Below are positions 32,712 to 39,963 of a stretch of DNA of 39,963 nucleotides, piece by piece. Each line of letters opens with the position of its first letter. The first letter of the stretch is position 1. A model generated the notes under the pieces. That model made no database searches and was not told where the DNA came from. It saw nothing but the letters and a program-made list of their open reading frames with translations. Position numbers and translations under genes: made by a program. The DNA is taken from NCBI GenBank assembly GCA_028280785.1, contig JANQLF010000108.1:1-39963 (forward strand), in the 5' to 3' direction. The stretch comes from Planctomycetota bacterium (GTDB lineage Bacteria; Planctomycetota; UBA11346).

Positions 32712-33500
32712 TTAGTGTTTATCCGTTCTTGGTAATTGTTTAGGGTAGCTTGTTGTAAGCGTTTTCATCATACAGCGTTGAAATAATTTCATGCCATTTT
32801 CACTTGGATGTCCATCTTTGAACCATTTGATGCCATCAGCTTTTCGTTCTTCATCTTTGCTGCTATCAGTGATAACCTTGCCATAATATTTTTTAGCTAA
32901 GGCTTGATTACGGATAGTCATATCCCAATTGCCTTTGGCGCGTTCTTCCATTTGTGGGTAATAAATCTCCACCAGTGGAAATGATTGCTCTTTGGCTAAT
33001 GCACGAATTTGTGAATAGTATTTTTTGCTAATAGGTTCTTCAGCGTCTTTGCCCATCATTTTCCACCAGTTGGCATCCTTATAACCAAGGCCGGTAGACA
33101 GGATGATTGCGACACCCGGATAATCTGTTTGAACGCGCTTGCACATATTGCTTAAATTGCTTTTAAATTCTGCAGGTGTGAAAAAGCTTTCGTCATTTCC
33201 GGCGAATTTAATGAAGCAAATGTCAATATGCTTAATCTTCGCCTGACAACGTGTTTCGTAGGTGCCGCCCTTTTTCATAAAGCGCTGTACGGTTGCCCCA
33301 CCGCGGGAAACATTGTGGGTGATGATTTTTTGTCCTTTATAATGATCATTGAGGGACTTTGCCATTAACTGATCAATGTGATCTTTTTTGGCTAAATAGG
33401 AGGTTTCAGTCGATGAATCACCGAGAAAGGCGACGTGGACTTCCTGTGCAGCAAGATTGCTGCACAGGAAACAGATGAGGCAAATAAGATATTTGACCAT
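32712..33500 (-). CDS. Secreted SGNH hydrolase, paralogue B
   Basis: A 262-residue protein with a signal peptide (MVKYLICLICFLCSNLAA). The motifs are FLGDSSTE (S29), VSRGGAT (G67, G68), FAGNDES (N102) and KDGHPSENG (D229, H231), so the full triad and oxyanion hole are present. Residue numbers match paralogue A exactly, showing tandem duplication without indels through the core. The start codon overlaps the stop of the glycosidase gene (TAATG), so translation is coupled. Likely removes acyl groups before the glycosidase acts; two copies may differ in acyl or linkage preference. Confidence 0.88.
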   Translation of the reverse strand: MVKYLICLICFLCSNLAAQEVHVAFLGDSSTETSYLAKKDHIDQLMAKSLNDHYKGQKIITHNVSRGGATVQRFMKKGGTYETRCQAKIKHIDICFIKFAGNDESFFTPAEFKSNLSNMCKRVQTDYPGVAIILSTGLGYKDANWWKMMGKDAEEPISKKYYSQIRALAKEQSFPLVEIYYPQMEERAKGNWDMTIRNQALAKKYYGKVITDSSKDEERKADGIKWFKDGHPSENGMKLFQRCMMKTLTTSYPKQLPRTDKH

Positions 33501-34999
33501 TATAAAGCCGCTTTAATCATCACGATGCTGTGTGGTGGGATGGTACAAGAAATGGTATTCCCTTTGGCCGATGCTTGGAAGGGTTTGACAAAGTCTGATT
33601 CTTTATCGACTAAAGGCGTTGCAGTCTTGTAGTTATCATCGCTCATGACGATACCAGTAACTGATGCGGGTTTAAAGCCAGTGCTTATTAATTCACAAGG
33701 AATTGATTGAGTCCATGAGCCATTGGCAATGATATAGTAGAGTTCTTTTTTCTCTTTATCATAGCTGGCGAGTGCTGGCGCCAGTGGTCCACTTACTGGT
33801 GTCGTTACTTTAAAATGTTCTTTTTTCGTGGCGGTATAGTAAGGGCAGGTGCCGCTGATATCCAAAATATCGTCACCGACGTAATCATCGAAGTGATAAT
33901 TTAACCAATACGGCATGAATGCTTTTTTGGGCTCATCGCGTGTCAGGATGCCAAATCCAGGACCTTTTTTACGCGAAAATAATTCCCATTGTGTGGCGCC
34001 TTTCATGTAGAATTCGCGGTGATAGTGAATTAAGCGGACGGCGCGATGAATGGTGCCTTGAATATTTGCATTCTGAATACATTCAACTGGGCTCACGGCT
34101 GGTTCTTTGGGCTCACCTTTTTTGTTATAACCTTTACTGTGTTGTCCCCATTCGGTATCCCATTGATGCACGTCTTTCCCAGGGTTGGCTTGTTTAATGA
34201 CTTCATTCATGTCTAAAATATTTTGTAAAATCATGTAGTTTTCAGCCAAGGTGATGCCTTCGAAGCTGCACTTATAAAACCTGGCAAAGGCATAATGATG
34301 TCCAGCAACGAAATCATAATGACCAGCAAGCGCTTTAATGGTGCCTTCGCCCCATGGTCCATCGATGCGATGGGTTGAAGGGATATAAATCAATATTTTA
34401 TCAGAGTAGGCACGAATGGCTTTGGCAACGGCAAGGGCTTGTTGGTGATATACGCTTGCGTCACGATTAAAAACTGCTTTTGGTACTGATTTATGCCATG
34501 GCTCATTGCCAATTTCCCAACGTATCAGACCTTGCTTAAAGCCGTGATCTACGACTTCGATAACACGTTTGGGATCTTTTAAAATATTATTGTTTAAACA
34601 CATCACCACTTTATCGAGTGGGATGTTGAATTTTGTATACATCTCGACCGCACGGTCGGTAATTTGTTCAAGGGTTAAATCAGGCTTGCCATTTTCATAA
34701 CGAGGAAACATAAAAATACGTGAATTAGGAACTTCTAATTTTTTAATCGATTCAACTAAGGCGTCCTCGAGCTGCCACTTGCCGCCAACGGCGTAAGGAT
34801 GGCGCAGGAAGCCACTGATGCCGTGCACGGAAATACCACGGAGGTGGGGATTATCCTGGCGTAGGACTTTGTTGATGTCTGTTTGTACCTTGAGCGTTTC
34901 ACCGTCAGCAAGGCGATGTTTCAAACCGGCGGCGCTATTGCTCTCGGCGACAAGGCACAGGGGTGTTAAGAGCATGATGAGTGCGAGAAACTTAGACAT
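33500..34999 (-). CDS. Secreted clan-A glycoside hydrolase, GH51/GH39-like
   Basis: I use the start at 34999 rather than 35038, because the ATG follows AAGGAAG and begins a signal peptide (MSKFLALIMLLTPLCLVA). The 499-residue product has a TIM barrel with predicted acid/base E166 in RWEIGNEPWH and nucleophile E283 in QWDTEWGQH, the NEP and EW arrangement of clan-A retaining glycosidases including alpha-L-arabinofuranosidases. A C-terminal beta domain (about 370-499) ends in a strand segment IPPHSIVMIK. The exact family cannot be fixed by eye. It is first in the leftward five-gene operon and is the intact counterpart of the Gln-Gln paralogue at 29119. Confidence 0.84.
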   Translation of the reverse strand: MSKFLALIMLLTPLCLVAESNSAAGLKHRLADGETLKVQTDINKVLRQDNPHLRGISVHGISGFLRHPYAVGGKWQLEDALVESIKKLEVPNSRIFMFPRYENGKPDLTLEQITDRAVEMYTKFNIPLDKVVMCLNNNILKDPKRVIEVVDHGFKQGLIRWEIGNEPWHKSVPKAVFNRDASVYHQQALAVAKAIRAYSDKILIYIPSTHRIDGPWGEGTIKALAGHYDFVAGHHYAFARFYKCSFEGITLAENYMILQNILDMNEVIKQANPGKDVHQWDTEWGQHSKGYNKKGEPKEPAVSPVECIQNANIQGTIHRAVRLIHYHREFYMKGATQWELFSRKKGPGFGILTRDEPKKAFMPYWLNYHFDDYVGDDILDISGTCPYYTATKKEHFKVTTPVSGPLAPALASYDKEKKELYYIIANGSWTQSIPCELISTGFKPASVTGIVMSDDNYKTATPLVDKESDFVKPFQASAKGNTISCTIPPHSIVMIKAAL

Positions 35000-35114
35000 G
35001 ATTCTTCCTTCTATAAGGCAGAGGAGGCACAGTAGCATTGTGGGGCTTGGGTGCGCTGTGTTAATGCTGAACTGGGCTCCTGGCGTGGTGCTGTCAATGG
35101 ATTGACTTCTAAAA

Positions 35115-35130
35115 AGTCTTATGTAAGACT
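35115..35130. promoter_or_regulatory. 16-bp palindrome in divergent region 35000-35201
   Basis: AGTCTTA and TAAGACT surround a TG centre in the 202-bp gap between the secreted glycosidase operon and the MDR dehydrogenase operon. The reverse complement of 35117-35131 is exactly the 15-mer at 17905-17919. A TTGACT element at 35102-35107 lies just before it and may be a -35 box for the rightward operon. The rest of the gap shows no gene. Confidence 0.55.
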
Positions 35131-35201
35131 AGATGTGATATCCTACCAAATAACGACATTTGTCAATTTGTGTGACTGAAAAGACCCCAAGGAGGACTAT
35201 C

Positions 35202-36254
35202 ATGACGGTTGAGGTAAAAGAGCGGAAAGTAGTCGCTTACAACGGCAAAGGTGAGATCTCAGTACTCACTGAAGAGATTCCTGAATTATTCGCAAATACA
35301 GTATTAGTAGAGGTTAAGGCCTGCCTCATCAGCCCAGGAACGGAGCTTATGGGCAATGTCTGTGGACAGCGCAAGAATCCGACGGATGACGGCTGGCAGC
35401 GCTTTGGCTACGGCAACGCCGGCGTCGTTTTAGCTATTGGTGACGGCGTCACTGGCATCGAAGTAGGCGACCGAATTGCCTGTATGGGCGGTCAGGCCAA
35501 TCATGCGACCCACTGTGTCGTGCCCCAGAATTTGACCTGCAAAATCCCAGAGGGACTGTCCTTTGAAGAGGCTGCCTTCGCCCATTTGGCGGCCACAGGA
35601 CTGCATGCCGTACGACGTAGCGAGATCCAATTTGGTCAAAGCTATGCGGTGATGGGCTTGGGTTTGGTTGGTAATATGGCTGCGCAATTCGCCAAACTTT
35701 CAGGTGCGCATGTGCTCGGTATGGATGGTGTCGATATGCGCTTGCAGGTCGCAACCGACTGTGGCATCGATCAGGCAATTAATCCGTTTAATTCGAATGT
35801 TGAAGAAGTGGTCGAAACTTTGAGCAAGGGTTATGGCCTTGATGCTGGTTTAATTGCCTTCGGTGGTGATGCGACAAAAGCAATCGAACAATTAGTCTCA
35901 CTAATGAAGAAAAGCCCAGACACCCATGTAAATGGAAAAATAGTTATCGTTGGTGGCGCTACCTTTACCGGACAATTTCCTGTGCCGTTCGGAAATATGG
36001 ATATTCGTGCCAGTTCACGTCCAGGTCCAGGTTATCATGATGATGAATGGGAATTAGGCCGTGATTACCCAGAAGTATTCGTGCAATGGACAACCAAGCG
36101 TAATTTAGAGGAAAGCCTGCGCAGTGCTGCTGAAGGCAAATTACAATTAAAGAAATTAATCACCCATCGTATCGATCTCGATGATGCACCAGATGGCTGT
36201 GAGAAATTAATAAGTACACCGAACGAAGCCTTAGGCGTTATTTTATTACCGTGA
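35202..36254 (+). CDS. Medium-chain (MDR) zinc-type dehydrogenase
   Basis: The ATG at 35202 follows AAGGAGG (35189-35195) by 6 nt, the strongest ribosome binding site in the window; a longer in-frame TTG start is rejected. The 350-residue product has a GroES-like N-terminal domain (VEVKACLISPGTELMG, FGYGNAGVVLAIGDG) and a Rossmann domain with GLGLVG (152-157). The four-Cys structural zinc lobe of classical alcohol dehydrogenases is absent, as in the SPGTE-type sugar dehydrogenase subgroup. It oxidises or reduces an alcohol, probably a polyol or sugar, with NAD(P). It begins an operon with the DUF1445 gene 7 nt downstream. Confidence 0.87.
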   Translation: MTVEVKERKVVAYNGKGEISVLTEEIPELFANTVLVEVKACLISPGTELMGNVCGQRKNPTDDGWQRFGYGNAGVVLAIGDGVTGIEVGDRIACMGGQANHATHCVVPQNLTCKIPEGLSFEEAAFAHLAATGLHAVRRSEIQFGQSYAVMGLGLVGNMAAQFAKLSGAHVLGMDGVDMRLQVATDCGIDQAINPFNSNVEEVVETLSKGYGLDAGLIAFGGDATKAIEQLVSLMKKSPDTHVNGKIVIVGGATFTGQFPVPFGNMDIRASSRPGPGYHDDEWELGRDYPEVFVQWTTKRNLEESLRSAAEGKLQLKKLITHRIDLDDAPDGCEKLISTPNEALGVILLP

Positions 36255-36261
36255 GATCCTT

Positions 36262-37041
36262 ATGACTACTGCGACAAGCTATACAGATCCCTATCAAGTG
36301 CGCCTTGATTGTCGGGCTAATAAAATCAAGGTTTTTCCTTCGACCTTAATTTCTGGTTATCTCTGCGTGAATATTGTGATGATGCATAAAGACTACGCTG
36401 AGGATTTCCAAAAATTCTGCGAAGAAAATCCAGTGCCATGTCCTCTGCTCGGTGTGACTAAGCCAGGACAAATAGATTTCCCGGAATTTGGTGAGGATAT
36501 CAACCTGTGCACAGATTTGGGCTCCTATGATATTATCGAACATGGTGAAACGACAGGCACGCGCGAAGAAGTAAGTGATTTATTTCATGATGAGATGGTC
36601 ACATTTTTAATTGGTTCGAGTGTGTCGTTTGATGGCTTGCTGAAAGAAAAAGGCATGGGCCCATCCTTTGGTCCTGCTGTTTATGTAACCGATAAAGACT
36701 GTACCCCAGTTGGACGTTACAGCGGTAAAATAGCCGTGACCATGCGCAGTTTTGATCCGTCATTAACCGAGAAGGTGAGTGAATACACTTCACATTTTCC
36801 AAAATGTCACGGTGCTCCGATTGGGAAGAATAATTGGCAGGAAGTGGGTATAGCTTCAGAAGACAGTCATTTAACCGTCGATCCACTCACCGTGCCTGAT
36901 GGGCATGATAAACTGTATTGGGCCTGTGGCATTACGCCGAGTTTAGTGGCGCTCGAAGCGAAGTTACCATTGATGATTGTGCATACCTCTGGCTATGCGA
37001 TGGTCACCAGTGTCAAAACTGAATCGCTCTATGAAAATTAA
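36262..37041 (+). CDS. DUF1445 / D-glutamate-cyclase-like protein
   Basis: A 259-residue protein matching the DUF1445 (UPF0317) family: GYLCVNIVMMHKDYAEDFQKF, NPVPCPLLGVTKPG, FLIGSSVSFDGLL, FPKCHGAPIG and YWACGITPSLVALEAKLP line up with the conserved blocks. The family position usually read as GCSFSF is GSSVSF here, so a common Cys is Ser. Members are annotated as putative hydro-lyases, and a vertebrate relative is a D-glutamate cyclase. It follows the dehydrogenase by 7 nt, so the two probably act on related hydroxy or amino acids. The specific reaction is unknown. Confidence 0.84.
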   Translation: MTTATSYTDPYQVRLDCRANKIKVFPSTLISGYLCVNIVMMHKDYAEDFQKFCEENPVPCPLLGVTKPGQIDFPEFGEDINLCTDLGSYDIIEHGETTGTREEVSDLFHDEMVTFLIGSSVSFDGLLKEKGMGPSFGPAVYVTDKDCTPVGRYSGKIAVTMRSFDPSLTEKVSEYTSHFPKCHGAPIGKNNWQEVGIASEDSHLTVDPLTVPDGHDKLYWACGITPSLVALEAKLPLMIVHTSGYAMVTSVKTESLYEN

Positions 37042-37046
37042 GATGT

Positions 37047-37070
37047 AGCTGTACACCTAGCGGTACAGCT
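37047..37070 (+). promoter_or_regulatory. Hairpin masking TPR gene start
   Basis: AGCTGTAC (37047-37054) and GTACAGCT (37063-37070) form a perfect 8-bp stem with an 8-nt loop. It fills the gap between the DUF1445 stop and the TPR ATG, ending one base before the ATG. No Shine-Dalgarno lies outside it. It could limit translation of the TPR gene or act as an internal processing or termination signal. Confidence 0.5.
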
Positions 37071-37071
37071 C

Positions 37072-37605
37072 ATGACTCCCAGTGAAATAGCGACCGTATT
37101 GCAAGACGTGTGGGCACATCGCCGCGATGGTGATTATGTGACTGCACGGTCATTACTCGTGCAAGCGCACGAAGCTTGTGACGAATATGACTTTGAAAAT
37201 TTGGGCAGAGTCTTTCACATCTATATGCAATTTGAAGCCGATCATGAGAATTTTGAAAAAGCCATGGAATTCAGTGCGCAGTCAGTGGCCTATTATGAGC
37301 GCAGTGCTAATCGGGATAAAATTGCCCATGCACGTCGGCATTTAGCAGACCTGCAGTATCATTTAAAGAAATGGAATCAGGCTGAGGAAAGCTATAGACA
37401 AGTTATTGAATTATATCGATCACATTCACAGACGAGTGATGGTGATTTAGCAAATGCCCTGCGTGGCTTTGCTTTACTCTTGAAAGAACGAGGTGCTATC
37501 GAAGAAGCCAAGCGAGTTTGGCAAGAGACAAAAGAGCTTTACCAGGCTTTGGGGATCCAAGCTGGTGTAGACGAAGCGAATCAAAACTTGGCGTCTTTAA
37601 ATTAA
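37072..37605 (+). CDS. Tetratricopeptide-repeat protein
   Basis: A 177-residue soluble protein made mostly of paired helices. Repeats with TPR spacing are visible: about 35-70 (LGRVFHIYMQFEADHENFEK), 75-110 (ARRHLADLQYHLKKWNQAEE) and 115-155 (NALRGFALLLKERGAIEEAK). TPRs bind partner proteins. It follows the DUF1445 gene with a hairpin in the short gap and precedes the kinase-like gene by 27 nt. The partner is unknown. No signal peptide. Confidence 0.8.
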   Translation: MTPSEIATVLQDVWAHRRDGDYVTARSLLVQAHEACDEYDFENLGRVFHIYMQFEADHENFEKAMEFSAQSVAYYERSANRDKIAHARRHLADLQYHLKKWNQAEESYRQVIELYRSHSQTSDGDLANALRGFALLLKERGAIEEAKRVWQETKELYQALGIQAGVDEANQNLASLN

Positions 37606-37632
37606 TACAATTATTGAGAAGTATGAAATAAA

Positions 37633-38577
37633 ATGTCTGATGAATTTACGAAAAAAGCACATGCGAAGTTTGAAGCGTATCGTGCGCAGCATCCACAGTA
37701 TAACTTAGCTGACGAGCAACCACACCAGGGTGCAACGAATCGCGTCTTATTTGCTCAGTACGATGACGAATTAACGGTGTTTAAAATTTTTTGCGAAGCA
37801 GAGCGCAAACACCGTGAATGCTTTGCCTATAAACATTGGCAATCGACAGGATTAATTCCTCGCCTCATCGATGATGAAGATCCTGAAATGATTGTGACGA
37901 CACATATTCCAGGTGTGCAAACTTTATTAGCCTTGCGAGAAACATTGGATGAAGATCAATGGTATGAGGCCTGCCATGCATTTGGTGTTGCTGTTGCAAG
38001 CTTGATCTCCGTGCCATTAGCAGCAGATCAGCAAGCGGCATTTGAATCACAATTTTATGGGAATCTTGGTTCCTTAGAACAATACCTCGGCACGATCGTT
38101 GAACTTGCGCAGGGGGTTCATAAGCGCGACGCTGATTTTCAGGATGCATATTGGTCCAAGAGTTTGAATTTTATTCAAAGTCAATTGCCGACTATTTATG
38201 CACAACCACGAACCTTGTATCATCAGGACCCAGGTAATCACAGTTTTTATGCTCAAAGATTTTCAGGTTTTTTCGATCTCGAAATGTGTCGCGTTGGCGG
38301 TACCGCCATGCAATTAGCCTACTGTGCTGTGATGTTTGGCGCGTCTCAAACAGCGTGGCAGCATTTTGTGTCGGGATGGGAATCAGCAATCGCAAGCGAA
38401 TTAGGTGCTATTGATAATCAGGCGATAGCAGCAGCGGTGCATCTTATGTGTTGGCGCATTATTACACGCTACATGAGTTATGATGGCACGCCCGGCAGCG
38501 GATTCGCTTGGGCCGATGCTGCAGATCCAGATTATTTTCGTAAGCAAATAGATGATATAGAGGCAATGTTTGCCTAG
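37633..38577 (+). CDS. Aminoglycoside-phosphotransferase-like kinase
   Basis: A 314-residue protein with the APH/choline-kinase fold. The N-terminal lobe has NRVLFAQYDDELTVFKIF with the ATP-binding Lys. The catalytic loop HQDPGNHS carries H197, D199 and N202, and the metal-binding segment FFDLEM has D215 and E217. The substrate is not an antibiotic by necessity: this fold covers kinases for sugars, choline, homoserine and others. The operon context with a dehydrogenase and DUF1445 protein suggests phosphorylation of a small sugar or polyol. Full length, no signal peptide. Confidence 0.83.
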   Translation: MSDEFTKKAHAKFEAYRAQHPQYNLADEQPHQGATNRVLFAQYDDELTVFKIFCEAERKHRECFAYKHWQSTGLIPRLIDDEDPEMIVTTHIPGVQTLLALRETLDEDQWYEACHAFGVAVASLISVPLAADQQAAFESQFYGNLGSLEQYLGTIVELAQGVHKRDADFQDAYWSKSLNFIQSQLPTIYAQPRTLYHQDPGNHSFYAQRFSGFFDLEMCRVGGTAMQLAYCAVMFGASQTAWQHFVSGWESAIASELGAIDNQAIAAAVHLMCWRIITRYMSYDGTPGSGFAWADAADPDYFRKQIDDIEAMFA

Positions 38578-38620
38578 CTCTAGTCGTTGCTGCGGCGCGT
38601 TTGCTCTAATACTGATATAA

Positions 38621-38884
38621 ATGTCCACATCGCATGTAGCAGGTATCGCCCAAAAGGATTGGTTATTATACCGGGAAATCTTGCTCTATGCATCTGCGGG
38701 GAATATTGAGAGCGCTAAAGAAGTGTATCCAAGGTTATCGCAAAAAGCCAAAGACCATGAAATCGGCATACTCATCAAAGATAAATTATTGAATGGCAAT
38801 AAGCGGGTGATGAATCAGATTGCCAAGTTACTGGTTCCTGGAGCGGATAAAAATATTTGGCTGTATTTGGATAAATATCAATGA
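38621..38884 (+). CDS. Small helical protein of unknown function
   Basis: An 87-residue, all-alpha-like protein without a signal peptide or transmembrane segment. The YREILLYASAGNIESAKEVY stretch resembles a single TPR/SEL1-type helical pair. It lies 43 nt after the kinase-like gene and ends 19 nt before the ATG of the membrane-protein gene. I do not recognise a family. Codon use looks like its neighbours. Confidence 0.55.
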   Translation: MSTSHVAGIAQKDWLLYREILLYASAGNIESAKEVYPRLSQKAKDHEIGILIKDKLLNGNKRVMNQIAKLLVPGADKNIWLYLDKYQ

Positions 38885-38903
38885 TCAAAAGGGTGACTTG
38901 TCG

Positions 38904-39479
38904 ATGACTGAAAATGATGAAAAGAGTAGTGCTTCGTTAATGCGTCTTGCAATAATAGTATGTGTTGGCGTCGTTATTGTCAGTGTGCTTGCATGTGTTG
39001 TATTAGCTATTGTTCGCAGTGATGGCTTAACTCAGGTCAAGGTGACGGCCTTGGATGAAAAGGCAGAGCCGCGTGATCATAATTTGCCATTAATAAAACG
39101 GAATGAAGCCTTGCCCGATTATAAATTGACCGTTTTGAAATCGGGTGGAAGGAGCGTAGATTTAGGCGCTAAAATAAACAAATCCGCAATTGATGGATTG
39201 ATTTGGCAATTGCCAAGTGCCATTGCCGTTTCCGATATTTCCTCCATTCGATTAGATGACCAGGATAAATTAGTATCCGATGCCATTGTTGAGGTTCAGA
39301 TGACGAGTGATGAGGTAGTGTCTGGAAACTATCGCTTTGAATTTAGTACAGAGCGATCTTTTGCCGCAGGTCTACAATCCTTTTTCAAAACACCACTTGG
39401 AATTGCGATTACTACGGCATTCACCATTGCGGTGGTATTTATTATACTGTCAGTGTTTTTTGGGGTAATTTCATTTTAA
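38904..39479 (+). CDS. Membrane protein of unknown function with two TM segments
   Basis: I start at the ATG at 38904; an upstream in-frame start at 38820 would overlap the previous gene. The 191-residue product has a polar N-terminus (MTENDEKSSAS), a long hydrophobic helix (about 13-38: LMRLAIIVCVGVVIVSVLAC), a soluble middle of about 120 residues with beta-rich character, and a second C-terminal helix (about 165-188). The middle would be extracytoplasmic if the N terminus is inside. No family recognised. Its stop lies 4 nt from that of the convergent gene. Confidence 0.68.
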   Translation: MTENDEKSSASLMRLAIIVCVGVVIVSVLACVVLAIVRSDGLTQVKVTALDEKAEPRDHNLPLIKRNEALPDYKLTVLKSGGRSVDLGAKINKSAIDGLIWQLPSAIAVSDISSIRLDDQDKLVSDAIVEVQMTSDEVVSGNYRFEFSTERSFAAGLQSFFKTPLGIAITTAFTIAVVFIILSVFFGVISF

Positions 39480-39483
39480 ACGG

Positions 39484-39963
39484 TTAATCAGTTCCGCCTT
39501 CGACTCGAATTTCAAAATCATCGACTGCGCCGACTAAATTATTAAATCTAAAGCTACCATTGCTACTGGCATTGCTTTGGAGACTGGCTATTTGATTTTT
39601 ATGCGATGATAATGGGTGCCAATATAAGCGTACGGTGGTATTAACGCCAGTTTCACTGCCACTTGGGCCATCTTCAACATTACCTGCTAAAGGAAAATCA
39701 TTGGTGCCGGGAATGGTAATAGCGACGACGTGCTGAACGGGGCTGTCACCATTATCTTCAATCGTAATCGTGACGGTATAATTTCCTGATTGTGGTGTGT
39801 AAATATCAACGCCATCAGTGGTGATGTCATAATTAGTATTTGCTGGATTTGGTAAATCGGCCCAACCATCCGCACCTGCGCCATCAACTGTTACTGCAGT
39901 TATCATCGGTAAGTCACCATCGGCAGAGGGAAAGGTAATTGTTACGACACCTTCATCATCATG
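39484..39963 (-). CDS. C-terminal part of large secreted protein, cut by window edge
   Basis: The frame is open from the right edge to a stop at 39484-39486, giving at least 159 residues. Sequence such as NYTVTITIEDNGDSPVQHVV and AITIPGTNDFPLAGNVEDG is typical of immunoglobulin-like or PKD/cadherin-type beta-sandwich repeats in large surface or secreted proteins. The C-terminal tail (about the last 90 residues) ends SFRFNNLVGAVDDFEIRVEG, which could be a sorting or binding module. The N terminus and enzymatic part, if any, lie outside the window. Confidence 0.72.
   Translation of the reverse strand, partial: HDDEGVVTITFPSADGDLPMITAVTVDGAGADGWADLPNPANTNYDITTDGVDIYTPQSGNYTVTITIEDNGDSPVQHVVAITIPGTNDFPLAGNVEDGPSGSETGVNTTVRLYWHPLSSHKNQIASLQSNASSNGSFRFNNLVGAVDDFEIRVEGGTD

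Noticed and set aside
35000..35038. Longer start for the glycosidase at 35038
   Set aside because: The 13 extra residues precede a better ATG that has AAGGAAG upstream and starts the signal peptide.
37633..38577. Annotation as an aminoglycoside resistance kinase
   Set aside because: Only the general APH fold motifs are visible; the fold is shared by many metabolic kinases and the context is metabolic.

Overview
The window looks like a chromosomal segment from a free-living polysaccharide degrader of the Planctomycetes-Verrucomicrobia-Lentisphaerae group, most like Lentisphaerae. The basis is a low-to-middle GC content, two sulfatases, three clustered Gfo/Idh/MocA oxidoreductases, many SGNH hydrolases, and pseudopilins starting with FTLIE-type N termini, usually with Ala at -1. 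This placement is inference; no rRNA or tRNA gene, CRISPR array, transposase or integrase was seen.

Layout. (1) 1-1047(-): a sulfatase cut by the left edge. (2) 1214-6717(+): an AraC-type regulator, a carbon-nitrogen hydrolase and three Gfo/Idh/MocA dehydrogenases, tightly packed. (3) 6714-12679(-): a five-gene operon read leftward (amidohydrolase, SGNH hydrolase, GH36-type glycosidase, phosphodiester-glycosidase-like protein, membrane protein). (4) 12991-17730(+): GntR-type regulator, GNAT acetyltransferase, sulfatase and a secreted PL9-like beta-helix lyase, divergent from operon 3. The shared 311-bp gap carries mirrored GATCA-core operator candidates. (5) 18019-26902(+): four class III prepilin-like proteins, a giant GspK-like protein and a secreted SUMF1/C-type-lectin-fold protein. 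(6) 27122-29116(+): a GntR/LacI-like regulator behind a perfect palindrome, then a class C beta-lactamase-family hydrolase. (7) 29119-34999(-): a secreted-enzyme operon of two clan-A glycosidase-like paralogues, two SGNH paralogues and one degenerate SGNH-like protein. One glycosidase paralogue has both predicted catalytic Glu changed to Gln. (8) 35202-39479(+): MDR dehydrogenase, DUF1445 protein, TPR protein, APH-like kinase and two small unknowns. (9) 39484-39963(-): the C-terminal end of a large secreted protein cut by the right edge.

How it may work together (inference): modules 1, 3, 4 and 7 would desulfate, deacylate and cleave a sulfated, uronate-containing polysaccharide with galactose and possibly arabinose-type side groups. 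Modules 2 and 8 would process released sugars or derivatives in the cytoplasm, under AraC and GntR control. A 19-bp imperfect palindrome recurs upstream of the AraC operon, in the module 3/4 gap and three times before the pseudopilin operon, which suggests co-regulation.

The two most unusual elements are the pseudopilin operon, with oversized minor pseudopilins, calcium-loop-like motifs and a co-encoded SUMF1-fold secreted protein but no secretion machinery, and the secreted operon that pairs intact enzymes with apparent pseudoenzymes.
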